Source: Methanosarcina sp. Ant1
GTDB taxonomy: Archaea; Halobacteriota; Methanosarcinia; Methanosarcinales; Methanosarcinaceae
DNA: 52,851 bases
Direction: 5' to 3'
Assembly (NCBI GenBank): GCA_001714685.2
Contig: MDTP02000055.1
Location: forward strand, 1-52,851
Shown here: positions 21,344-29,257 of the stretch, in pieces
How positions within the stretch are numbered: position 1 is the stretch's first letter
How the letters are laid out: every line of letters begins with the position of its first letter
The notes under the pieces: generated by a model
Told to the model about the DNA's origin: nothing
What the model saw: only the letters and a program-made list of their open reading frames with translations
Databases searched by the model: none
Position numbers and translations under genes: made by a program

Positions 21344-22003
21344 TTACAGCCCGACCTGGGTTTTGAAATTCTCAAGGCCTATGTCTTCAATATACTTTCC
21401 GAGCCTCTTTTTTGTACCTGAGCCTTTGTAGAAATTAAATATTTTATCAACCGCTTCAAGGACTTCCTCTTCAGATAACTCCTTTGCGACAACTTCGGCA
21501 AGTCTTGGCATGGCAGCCGCAGAGCCTCCAACCATCAGGGTATATCCTTTGGCAGTGCCCATTATCCCGATGTCCTTGATAGCAGGCTCAGCGCAGGAGT
21601 TTGGACAGCCACACACGGCCATTTTTAGCTTTGAAGGCATGGGCATTCCGTGATATTTCTCGTCGAGTTTCAGGCCAAGTCCAACTGCATCCTGCTTTCC
21701 CTGCTTGCAGAAAGTTGTCCCTGGGCAGAACTTTATACTTCTTACGCAAAGTCCTATGGCTGCTCCGGGCTTGATATCAAGATCAGCCCACACATTATCC
21801 AGGTCCTCCTCTTTCAGGCCGACTATTGCAATTCTCTGGGCAGAAGTCATCTTGAGGGCGGCTGCCCCATACTTTTCTGCAACATCAGCGATTTTCCTGA
21901 GGGTTGCAGGGTCTACAAGTCCTCCGGGAAGATGGGGAGCGATTGCGTAGGTCTCACGATCTCTCTGAACTATTGCGCCTTTTTCCGGTAAGTTGTCTTT
22001 CAT
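21344..22003 (-). CDS. Small siroheme-[4Fe-4S] nitrite/sulfite reductase-like protein
   Basis: This 219-residue protein is a short member of the nitrite/sulfite reductase family. The ferredoxin-like half (residues about 1-75, with PHLPGGLVDPATLRKIADVAEKYGA) precedes the siroheme/4Fe-4S half. The cluster ligands are present as CPGTTFC (Cx5C, near 105) and CPNSC (Cx3C, near 142). Methanogens carry several such small forms (dissimilatory sulfite reductase-like proteins), some reducing sulfite, others of unknown substrate. ATG 22003 has AAGGAT 6 nt upstream. It is divergent from the HxlR regulator at 22253, a common sign that the regulator controls it. Confidence 0.9.
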   Translation of the reverse strand: MKDNLPEKGAIVQRDRETYAIAPHLPGGLVDPATLRKIADVAEKYGAAALKMTSAQRIAIVGLKEEDLDNVWADLDIKPGAAIGLCVRSIKFCPGTTFCKQGKQDAVGLGLKLDEKYHGMPMPSKLKMAVCGCPNSCAEPAIKDIGIMGTAKGYTLMVGGSAAAMPRLAEVVAKELSEEEVLEAVDKIFNFYKGSGTKKRLGKYIEDIGLENFKTQVGL

Positions 22004-22186
22004 TGTTATCCTTTCTCCAAATTTTACATTCTGAATTTTACTGAATAATGAAACTACTTGACAGTTTTTGTATAACTAAGCCAAAATGTCTCAGTCATAA
22101 ACTGATTATAAGTCTGTTTTGCTATATACTAGAAAACTTTTACTATATTTATAAAGGTAAATTTTATATATCCAATTATATACAAG

Positions 22187-22219
22187 TATCCTTTTGATAC
22201 CAGTATATTAGAAATACTA
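22187..22219. promoter_or_regulatory. Two inverted repeats between the reductase and HxlR genes
   Basis: GTATCCTTTTGATAC (22187-22201) and AGTATATTAGAAATACT (22203-22219) are adjacent palindromes in the 249-bp divergent region, surrounded by TATA-like sequence. They are good candidates for binding sites of the dimeric HxlR-type regulator encoded just downstream. This is inferred from position and symmetry only. Confidence 0.4.
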
Positions 22220-22252
22220 ACTTATATATTGGACAGTTTCTATGTCTATACT

Positions 22253-22609
22253 ATGAAAGACTGCACAGTCTATAAAACTATGAATATAATTGGGAAACGA
22301 TGGACGATTCATATCCTTCTCGAATTGCACAAAGGGGAAAAGAAGGAGAAACGCTTTAACGAGCTGAAAAGAAAGCTCGGGTACATAACCCCAAAAATAC
22401 TTTCGGAAAGGCTGACAGAACTGGAAGATGAAGGCTTGATTACAAAGAAGGTAGACGATTCGGCAAATCCCCCGAAATCAGAATATTACCTTACCGACAG
22501 TGGGGTGGATTTTGTGAAAATAATACAGGCGATTAAACGCTGGGGATTGAAGTGGAAATTCCAGAACGAAGAGTGTGAGAAGGCCATTTGTATGTACTGT
22601 GACCACTGA
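22253..22609 (+). CDS. HxlR-family winged-helix transcriptional regulator
   Basis: This 118-residue regulator shows the HxlR pattern. An N-terminal Cys (MKDCTVYKTMNIIGKRWTI) comes first; in several family members this Cys senses electrophiles or oxidants. Then come the helix-turn-helix FNELKRKLGYITPKILSERLTELEDEGLI, and a wing containing PPKSEYYLTDSG. A second CxxxxCxxxC-like tail (CEKAICMYCDH) could bind metal. ATG 22253 is preferred; TTG 22229 in frame is possible. It is divergent from the siroheme reductase gene and probably regulates that gene and itself. Confidence 0.92.
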   Translation: MKDCTVYKTMNIIGKRWTIHILLELHKGEKKEKRFNELKRKLGYITPKILSERLTELEDEGLITKKVDDSANPPKSEYYLTDSGVDFVKIIQAIKRWGLKWKFQNEECEKAICMYCDH

Positions 22610-23121
22610 GCGAGCCGAGTGCAAATCCAGTCATTATGTAAAATTCCAGTGAAGTTATTCTGGGATTGCTTAATGTAATTTAATAGAAGAAGAAATAGAG
22701 CGCTTCGAGCGCTTCGAGCTCGATTAAGAGATACATAATTTCGGCCGTGGGTGTGAGTTATTGAAAACCGTAAACACAAGAATCTCTCTACATTTTCCTC
22801 AAATATGGGGGATGTACTCGCTTTTTTGGAATTGATCAATAACTCAAGGACACGACCCTTATACGTTAATTCAAAGTAACAGCCCTTCGTTGGCGCTGTC
22901 AAAAATAGAATTGGGAACTTATTTATTATGTGTGCAGGTATTACAGGTAAAATTATTCTCCAGGATATAAATAATTGTGTTTAGTACCTGCTTGCGATCT
23001 AGTTTGTTAGTTAAAAGATGGCGATAAATCTTTCTATCCTCTGTCGATAATTCTGGGTATTAGGCTTAATGTTCCAAAAAAAACTGAGGTGTTGAATCTG
23101 GTAAAAAATATTCTGAAAAGT
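22610..23121. other. Non-coding spacer before the Fae homologue
   Basis: About 510 bp without a supported gene. GAGCGCTTCGAGCGCTTCGAGCTC (near 22698-22721) is a small tandem, self-complementary patch. A minus-strand open frame across 22730-22902 (with CYFELTYKGRVLELL) has no ribosome site and no recognised family; it could be the remnant of a gene. GAGGTG at 23084-23089 precedes the fae frame. Confidence 0.4.
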
Positions 23122-23604
23122 ATGGTAGGAGAAGCTCTCATAGGTTCAGGTCCGGAAATTGCCCATATAGACCTTGTTATCGGGCCGAGAGGAGGACCTG
23201 TTGAAACAGCATTTATGAACTCCCTTGCAATGCCCAGACAGGGGCACACGCCGCTTCTTGCAGTCCTTGAGCCCAATGTCCAGCCAAAGCCTGTAACCCT
23301 GCTCGTAAATAAAGTTACGATAAAGAATGTGGCGCAGGCTGCCCTGATGTTCGGGCCGGCTCAGGCTGCGGTTGCAAAGGCAGTAATGGATTCTGTAGCT
23401 GCAGGTATTCTCCCTCAAGAACAGGCCGATGATATCTTCATTATAGTTTCAGTCTTTATCGAATGGGATGCAAAAGATAAGGGCAAAGTTTACGAATACA
23501 ACTATGAGGCGACAAAGCTTGCTATATCACGTGCAATCGAGAATAGGCCAACCGTTGAAGAAGCGCTCGCCAAAAAGGACTCTGCAAAACACCCGTTTGC
23601 CTGA
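23122..23604 (+). CDS. Formaldehyde-activating enzyme homologue (Fae family)
   Basis: Fae condenses formaldehyde with a tetrahydropterin (tetrahydromethanopterin or -sarcinapterin) to the methylene derivative. This 160-residue protein aligns with the family from MVGEALIGSGPEIAHIDLVIGPRGGPV; the His in EIAHIDL is the catalytic base of known Fae. Conserved QGHTPLLAVLEPN, KPVTLLVNKVT and FGPAQAAVAKAVMD follow. ATG 23122 is chosen by homology. The frame is open upstream to GTG 23089/TTG 23092, which lie close to GAGGTG and would add about ten residues, so the true start is uncertain. It stands alone, so whether it works in formaldehyde assimilation or detoxification cannot be told. Confidence 0.92.
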   Translation: MVGEALIGSGPEIAHIDLVIGPRGGPVETAFMNSLAMPRQGHTPLLAVLEPNVQPKPVTLLVNKVTIKNVAQAALMFGPAQAAVAKAVMDSVAAGILPQEQADDIFIIVSVFIEWDAKDKGKVYEYNYEATKLAISRAIENRPTVEEALAKKDSAKHPFA

Positions 23605-24350
23605 ACCTCTGAGTTCAGTACAGTTTAGCTTTCAAAAACAATTCATTCCTGGCTAAACCTGATTAACTTGTTTTAAACGCGGGCAGCCAGCCCTCATGAA
23701 ATTTCACTTTTTCAAGAGGATTCTGCCTGCAATCTTTTCTAAGAATATCTGAATTTGAGCAATCCGTGTTCTAGAACTACTTAAATACCTAAATTCGTTC
23801 ACTAATCTAAGTTAAGAGATGACCCACGGAATACACGGAAAGCACTGAAGAAGGGAAATGAGGGCACAGTTTTTCCAGCAGAGTTGCCCGAGTTTCGCTT
23901 CCCGAGTTTCGCTTCGGGAGCACGAGGTCCGTTTCGCTCGCTTCGCTCCCTCAAGCGGACTAATTTACAAAAGTGATGTTGCAAACCATGAACGAAAGTG
24001 AACACTAGCTCAGAGTTCCGCGTTTTCCACGCTTTCAGCGTTTATAGAGTTTTGAGTGAATTTTTCCCATGCCCTTCATAGTTATCGAATCTTGGATGAA
24101 TTTTCTCTTGCTGTTGATGTTTTATATTGTCACAGAACTCTGAGTGATTTAAGTGTAAATATTTAAGCTCGGAACATAATAGTTACTGGAGGAATTCACA
24201 CGAGCCTGGATTAAGTGTAAGGCTGAATAAGAAAACGGATATAATGCAAGATCAAAATAGAGATAAAATTTCGATTTATACAGTGCTGTAACTTATGTGA
24301 TTATCTACATTAAACTGGCAGGTTTAATCTGGCCATCTGGGGAAAATGGT
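23605..24350. other. Spacer between fae and the persulfide dioxygenase
   Basis: No gene is seen in these 746 bp. The stretch contains the shortened palindromic repeat (23887-23966). AT-rich sequence follows, with TATA-like elements near 24160-24180 and 24265-24285 that could start the next gene. Confidence 0.5.
23887..23966 (+). repeat. Dispersed palindromic repeat, copy 2 (shortened)
   Basis: CCCGAGTTTCGCTT occurs twice in tandem, then the element jumps directly to CACGAGGTCC...CGCTTCGCTCC...AAGCGGACTAATTT. Compared with copies 1 and 3, the middle hairpins (the AT-rich stem and GTTGCACTGCAAGTGCAAC) are missing, so this is an internal deletion derivative in the same orientation as copy 1. 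Confidence 0.85.
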
Positions 24351-25817
24351 ATGCAAATAACTCAATTCTTTGTAAAAGGTATATCTCACAGTTCATATAT
24401 CCTTGCGGGGAAGCAAAATTGCGCAGTTATCGATCCACAAAGGGATGTAGATATCTACCTCGAATGGGCAAAATTCAAGGGTTTGAAAATTACCCATATC
24501 CTGGAAACTCACCTGCATGCTGATTTTATCTCCGGGCACATGGATCTTGCAGAAGTAACAGGGGCAAAAATCTATGCGTCTAGAGCTGCTAGTTGCGAGT
24601 TCGAACACGTTAGGCTGGCCGAAGGAGATACTTTCAAAATCGAAGACATGGTTATACGAGTATTGGAAACTCCAGGGCATACGCCAGAACATATCTGCTA
24701 CGTTGTTTCGGACACCTCGAGAGGTTCTGAGCCTGTTTCTGTTTTTTGTGGGGATACGCTTTTTGTTGGGGATGTGGGCAGACCAGACTTATTTCCCAAC
24801 CGGGCAGAAGAACTTGCTTCAAAGCTTTACGATAGCTTGCACGAAAAACTACTTTCCCTTCCTGATTCTTGTGAGGTCTACCCTGCTCATGGCGAAGGTT
24901 CTCTTTGCGGCAGAGCGCTTGGAGCCAAAAGCTCAAGCACAATAGGCTATGAACGCAAATACAATTATGCCCTGCAGATTCCTGAAAGGACCAAATTCAT
25001 AGAGATTCTTACAACTGACATGCCCCCTGCACCGGATCATTTCAGCCGCTGTACTGAAATCAATCAAAAAGGGCCGACAAAGCTGAAGGGACTTCCGCCT
25101 GTAAGGGGAATCCCTCCAGCGGAGTTTTTCAAGCTTGCACAGGGAGCAGATACGGTTACTCTAGATACTCGTTGCTATGAAGGCTTTGGAGGAGAACACA
25201 TTCCGGGATCATGGTGTATCGACCTTCGGAGCAATTTCGCAACTTATGCGGGCTGGCTTCTGCCTCCCGATAAGCAAATCCTGCTCGTATCAGAAAGCGA
25301 AAAACAAGCACTTGAATCTGTTGTCTGGCTTCACAGGGTAGGACTTGATAATATTGCCGGTTTTCTGGACGGAGGAATGTTTTCCTGGGTAACCGCAGGA
25401 CTCAGGGCTGCCCATGTGCCCCAGATTTCAATTCCCGAACTTCATGAATGGGCTATAAGGGGAAACCCTCTGGTAATTGTCGATGTAAGGGCCAATTCCG
25501 AGTATGAGACTTTCCACATAGAAAACTCAATTAATATCCCGGTGCAGGATCTTAGGAAAAGATACCATGAGCTTGATCCTGAGGCTGAAAAGGTGGTTAT
25601 ATGCAGTACTGGGCACAGGTCAAGTATGGGCTGCAGTATCCTTAAACAGCATGGTCTTTCCAGGGTAAATAACGCAGCAGGAGGGATGACGGGATATAAT
25701 GCTGCAGGCTTTGGGCCTGAATGTCCGATATGTGCTCTTTCATGGGCTGGAAAAGCTGGTAAGGAAGGCAAAATGCCGTTCTCCGAAATGGAAATCAGGA
25801 AAAGTGATGATTTCTAG
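24351..25817 (+). CDS. Persulfide dioxygenase fused to two rhodanese domains (CstB-like)
   Basis: This 488-residue fusion begins with a metallo-beta-lactamase domain (residues 1-240) of the ETHE1/CstB type. The iron-binding motif is THLHADFISGH, later His/Asp ligands are TPGHTPEH and FCGDTLFVGDVGRPD, and YPAHGEGSLCG closes the domain. A first rhodanese domain (about 270-370) lacks the active Cys (ILLVSESEKQ). The second (about 375-475) has it, as CSTGHRS at residue 418. CstB-type enzymes oxidise persulfides with oxygen and transfer sulfane sulfur, giving thiosulfate. ATG 24351 is preferred over GTG 24297, which lies in AT-rich spacer. It suits a role in sulfide or oxygen stress, next to a siroheme reductase and a broken hemerythrin gene. 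Confidence 0.9.
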   Translation: MQITQFFVKGISHSSYILAGKQNCAVIDPQRDVDIYLEWAKFKGLKITHILETHLHADFISGHMDLAEVTGAKIYASRAASCEFEHVRLAEGDTFKIEDMVIRVLETPGHTPEHICYVVSDTSRGSEPVSVFCGDTLFVGDVGRPDLFPNRAEELASKLYDSLHEKLLSLPDSCEVYPAHGEGSLCGRALGAKSSSTIGYERKYNYALQIPERTKFIEILTTDMPPAPDHFSRCTEINQKGPTKLKGLPPVRGIPPAEFFKLAQGADTVTLDTRCYEGFGGEHIPGSWCIDLRSNFATYAGWLLPPDKQILLVSESEKQALESVVWLHRVGLDNIAGFLDGGMFSWVTAGLRAAHVPQISIPELHEWAIRGNPLVIVDVRANSEYETFHIENSINIPVQDLRKRYHELDPEAEKVVICSTGHRSSMGCSILKQHGLSRVNNAAGGMTGYNAAGFGPECPICALSWAGKAGKEGKMPFSEMEIRKSDDF

Positions 25818-26166
25818 TTGAGTCATGATACTTCCATAAATAGGAAATAGCACTGTAATCTCAGCTCACTATAGTCTATAGCTCACTGAAATCTCTAACT
25901 ACTTCCTTTTCGATTTCTGATTACTGTTTTTATCTGATTTATTTGCAGAGAATGCACATATAAAGACTAATGTTTATATTTATTATTACTTTTGCATTTT
26001 TTATCTATTAACATGCGTTTTTTCGACACCTGAAGGATTTGACAGAAGGTCTAAAAATCTAAGTACTGCATAAAAAATAACATTGCGGGTAGATAAATAT
26101 TTATAATGAGTATAAGTAGTTTATAATGAGATTAAAACGAAAAAGAACTTTATAGTGGGGCAGAAT
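25818..26166 (+). promoter_or_regulatory. AT-rich spacer with twin TATA elements before the DUF1699 gene
   Basis: TTTATAATGAG occurs twice, near 26100-26110 and 26119-26130, within a long AT-rich stretch. Either can be a TATA box; the first would start transcription near 26125 and give a short leader to ATG 26167. Nothing coding is seen in the 349 bp. Confidence 0.45.
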
Positions 26167-26574
26167 ATGAGAATTAGAGTAGTTAGTTCCAGAGAGGAAA
26201 TTTTCACTCTCAATCCTAATGAACGGATTGTTCACTTGGCTTTCAGGCCTTCGAACAAGGACATCTTTGCACTTGTTGAAACTTGTCCGAAAATTGAGGT
26301 AATTCAGTTACCCAAATCTTACAGGCGCACGGTTTCAAAATCCATAGAAATGTTCCTTGAGATGCAGAGAATCCAGCTTATTGAAGGAGATGTCTGGGGC
26401 CATAGGAAGGACATTAATGAATATTACAGTATCCCGCCCTCAGTAATTGAGAAAATAAGGGAATTAAAATCTGAGGGCACACCTGCTGAAAGAATTGAAG
26501 AAAAAGTCTCAAGGGAGAGTAAGCTGAACCCTGAGATGGTTGCTTACATCCTAACCAAGGAAGCCTCTGCCTGA
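26167..26574 (+). CDS. DUF1699 family protein
   Basis: This 135-residue protein belongs, to my reading, to DUF1699, a family known mainly from Methanosarcinales. Typical segments are MRIRVVSSREEIFTLNPNE, VHLAFRPSNKDIFALVETCPKI, SYRRTVSKSIEMFLEMQ and EGDVWGHRKDINEYY. The C-terminal part (IPPSVIEKIRELKSEGTPAERIEEKVS) resembles a helix-turn-helix, suggesting a DNA-binding or recombinase-related use, but function is unknown. ATG 26167 lies after a GTGGGG ribosome-site-like sequence (GTG 26155 in frame is less likely). It is monocistronic. Confidence 0.82.
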   Translation: MRIRVVSSREEIFTLNPNERIVHLAFRPSNKDIFALVETCPKIEVIQLPKSYRRTVSKSIEMFLEMQRIQLIEGDVWGHRKDINEYYSIPPSVIEKIRELKSEGTPAERIEEKVSRESKLNPEMVAYILTKEASA

Positions 26575-27373
26575 TAAACATCAGGCAAGATCCACTCAAA
26601 CTTTTGGATGAAGGTAATATCATAAATAATAGTTTCACATCTTCAAAACTTTATTCGTTATCTAATTTCAACTTAAACATTAAACTTAAGGAGCCTTTAA
26701 AGCTCCCTGGTTTTGAACAACAGCGTTAGCTTTCTAGGGCTGGGAGACTCTACCTGTTTTTAATCTGGATCATATCTACTTATTATTCGCTAATTTCACT
26801 CATTATGCACTAATTTCACTCATTATGCACTAATTTCACTCATTATACACTAATTTCACTTATTATGCTCTAATCTCACTCATTATACTCTAATTTTTCT
26901 TATTATGCTCTAATTTTACTTATAAACACTAGATAGATATTTTATACACTTGTTAATTTATTTTTTCATCAAATCTAACCTTCTTATCCTTGAGGAAGAT
27001 GAAGAAGTAACGGAGCTATTGTCAGCTTTCTTGCTTACCGGGTTGTTTTTCGCAGGTAGATATGGCAGAAGAAGCAATTTAAATATCGGTGAGCGATTCA
27101 AGCCTGTATTGAATTCCTCGCAGGAGACAAACCAGTCATGTCTGAAAAATCTTCCTGAAGGTTTGTTGGTGCGGTTGCCTAATCTCCGGGTTTCCTTTAA
27201 TTTGAGGAAAAGCGGTACGTTCCAAAAGGGTCAGGTTTCTGGGAGTTGAATAAATAAATTTAAATATTTTATCATAAATTGTGATAAAAGCGATTTGAGC
27301 CTGAGAACATAGAACAATAATTCGAGATGGAGATTCCGTACACACCTTCAGGCCTGAAGAGGAGTCGAACCGA
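26575..27373. other. Non-coding region with 20-bp tandem repeats
   Basis: About 800 bp without a convincing gene; a 99-codon open frame at 26950-27249 has no ribosome site and low coding character. The main content is the tandem repeat at 26791-26930. AAATTTAAATATTTTATC near 27255-27270 is a TATA-like element for the carbonic anhydrase-like gene. Confidence 0.5.
26791..26930 (+). repeat. Seven 20-bp tandem repeats
   Basis: Seven units of TAATTTCACTCATTATGCAC type follow one another with exact 20-bp spacing (26791, 26811, 26831 and so on to 26911). The first three are nearly identical, and the last three have drifted (TAATCTCACT, TAATTTTTCT, TAATTTTACT). A partial unit precedes at 26781. The array is non-coding. 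Confidence 0.95.
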
Positions 27374-27979
27374 ATGCATCATCCAAATCCCCATGGACAA
27401 TTCCCGAAAATAAGCAATAAATCTTGGATATTTGAGACTGCACTGATAATCGGAAATGTAACTATTGAAGACAATGTATTTGTTGGGCCAAATGCTGTGA
27501 TAAGGGCAGACGAGCCTGGATCTTCAATAGTTATCTGCAGCGGCTGCAATGTACAGGACAACGTGGTGGTTCACTCCCTTTCCAATTCAGAAGTGAGAAT
27601 CGGCAGCAACACGTCTCTTGCACACGGATGCATTGTGCATGGTTCCTGCCAGATAGGAAAAAGCTGTTTTATCGGTTTTGGAGCCGTTGTATTTGACTGC
27701 AATATAGGAACAGACACTGTGATCCTTCACAGATCCATTGTACGCGGAGTTGAAATTTATTCAGATAAAAGTAGTGCATGACGGAGCAATTATTACCAGT
27801 CCTGAAGCCGCAAGCGCTCTTGAAGATCTCACTACAGATCTGGCAGAGTTTAAAGAATCTGTTGTCATATCAAAATCGACCTGGTTGAAGGGTACAAAAA
27901 CTTGCAAGAAGAATTCGGAGGCGAAGTTGTTCTTTTAAGCGCATCACATGAAATTGGACATAAGAATTCATGGCTTTGA
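27374..27979 (+). pseudogene. Gamma-carbonic anhydrase/hexapeptide-repeat protein, twice frameshifted
   Basis: ATG 27374, after GAGGAG, begins a left-handed beta-helix protein with hexapeptide repeats (IIGNVTIEDNVFVGPNAVIRAD). The three zinc His of gamma-carbonic anhydrases are present as VVVHS and LAHGCIVHG. That frame stops at 27779. The C-terminal helix continues in the next frame as DGAIITSPEAASALEDLTT and DLAEFKESVV, and then returns to the first frame from 27875 as DLVEGYKNLQEEFGGEVV, ending at 27979. Two indels about 100 bp apart therefore break an otherwise complete gene of about 200 codons. Confidence 0.85.
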
Positions 27980-28026
27980 GAAATACGGAGTGACAAATTT
28001 CTGATTCTAATTTAGATCAATTAAAA

Positions 28027-28305
28027 CTAGAGATATTTTCCATCCAATTTTGCCAAAACTTTTTTTCCTGTATCTGTCAGAGCATACTTTTTCCATGTGG
28101 TTTTATCAGGAGTCAGACATTGGATTAATTCTTTGCTCTCAAGTTCCTTTAAAGCATGACTGATATTTTGCGTAGATCTGCTTGCTTCATGAGCAACATC
28201 CGAAGCCCGGACAAAGGTATGCCTTTTCATGGACTCCATAAGAATCAAACGGCGGTCAACACTGATAACCCAGTTCAGCAGTTCATCGATTGAGCTTTCA
28301 GTCAT
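28027..28305 (-). CDS. Small winged-helix transcriptional regulator
   Basis: This 92-residue protein is a single winged-helix domain: LNWVISVDRRLILMESMKRH, a helix-turn-helix FVRASDVAHEASRSTQNISHALKELESKELI, and a wing with KYALTDTGKKVL. It belongs to the MarR/ArsR-like archaeal regulators; the target is unknown. ATG 28305 (MTESSIDELLN) is chosen, as the open frame further upstream crosses AT-rich spacer with hydrophobic low-complexity translation and a TATA-like AATATTTAAATATTAA. It is separated from adk by the T-rich repeat terminator. Confidence 0.85.
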   Translation of the reverse strand: MTESSIDELLNWVISVDRRLILMESMKRHTFVRASDVAHEASRSTQNISHALKELESKELIQCLTPDKTTWKKYALTDTGKKVLAKLDGKYL

Positions 28306-28438
28306 ATTAATCAGATTCTCCGTCGCATAGTTCTTGTTGACATAAACAGCCCCATAATATTTAAATATTAATTGTTTGAAACAAATGAAAAACTGAAGCA
28401 GAGACTTTTTAATAAGTAATTTGACCGAAAAGAGAAAA

Positions 28439-28520
28439 TCAATAAAAAACAATAAAAAACAATAAAAGACAATAAAAGACAATAAAAAACAATAAAAGAC
28501 AATAAAAAAAAATAAAAGAA
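28439..28520 (-). terminator. 10-bp tandem repeats forming a T-rich terminator after adk
   Basis: AATAAAAAAC/AATAAAAGAC units follow each other eight times with exact 10-bp spacing. Read on the minus strand, just after the adk stop at 28537, they give repeated TTTTATTG/TTTTTTATT tracts. Archaeal RNA polymerase terminates at such T-runs, so the array probably ends the secY-adk (and ribosomal) transcript in several steps. Confidence 0.65.
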
Positions 28521-28536
28521 AAAAGGAAGAAAGATT

Positions 28537-29187
28537 TCAGGCAAATTTTACAAGAACTGCCTTAATATCTTTAAAGACTTTTTCCATATCCTTAGTGCCG
28601 TCAAGAGTCACAAGGATACCCTGTTTTGCATAATAGGCAATAAGGGGTTGAGTTTGTTTTTTGTAAACACTCAGGCGGTTTTGGACGGCATCTTCTTTGT
28701 CGTCGGCGCGCTGGAAAACCTCACCCTCGCAGATATCACAGATACCTTCTTTTTTCGGCGGGTTGAAGGTCCTGTTATAGCTTGCACCGCACTTGCTGCA
28801 TATAAGGCGGCCGCTTATTCTTCTGATCAGCTCTTCGTCAGGCACTTCAAGGTTGAGAACAACATCTATTGGCTTTTCGATTTCATCCAGAATAACTGCA
28901 AGAGCGTCTGCCTGAGGGACAGTCCTTGGATAACCGTCAAGAATGAAACCCTTAATGCAGTCCTGTTCTGTCAGGCGGTTCTTAATGATCCCTATAAGCA
29001 CATCGTCAGGAACAAGCTCTCCTTTGTCCATATAGGCCTTAGCTGCAAGGCCCAATTCGGTTCCTTCCCTGACATTTGCCCGCAGGATATCCCCTGTGGA
29101 GATCTGCGGAATTCCATAGAAATCAACCAGTTTTTTGGCCTGGGTGCCCTTTCCTGCACCCGGGGGCCCAAAGAGTATTATATTCAT
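28537..29187 (-). CDS. adk: Adenylate kinase
   Basis: This 216-residue enzyme converts AMP + ATP to 2 ADP. It is of the bacterial/eukaryotic long type, as in methanosarcinas. The P-loop is GPPGAGKGT (residues 7-15), with AMP-binding STGDILR and DGYPRTVPQA. The LID domain has a zinc site made of CSKC and CDIC (about 130-153), and RxDD follows. ATG 29187 lies 70 bp after the secY stop. The order secY-adk is standard and couples protein export and energy genes to the ribosomal operon. Confidence 0.96.
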   Translation of the reverse strand: MNIILFGPPGAGKGTQAKKLVDFYGIPQISTGDILRANVREGTELGLAAKAYMDKGELVPDDVLIGIIKNRLTEQDCIKGFILDGYPRTVPQADALAVILDEIEKPIDVVLNLEVPDEELIRRISGRLICSKCGASYNRTFNPPKKEGICDICEGEVFQRADDKEDAVQNRLSVYKKQTQPLIAYYAKQGILVTLDGTKDMEKVFKDIKAVLVKFA

Positions 29188-29257
29188 TCGAAGATCCCGT
29201 TCTTATGCTTTTATTTTATTGTTTCGATTCGCTTAATGTTCGATTTTCTGGCAGGTC

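Noticed and set aside
22486-22902. Minus-strand 138-codon frame
   Set aside because: Its end is antisense to the HxlR gene and no ribosome site is present. The segment CYFELTYKGRVLELL looks protein-like, so a remnant is possible but not supported.
26791-26930. CRISPR array or replication-origin iterons
   Set aside because: No spacers, no cas genes, and no orc1/cdc6 or replication protein gene nearby.
26950-27249. 99-codon plus-strand hypothetical gene
   Set aside because: No ribosome site, no family and AT-rich composition like the spacer; not distinguishable from chance.
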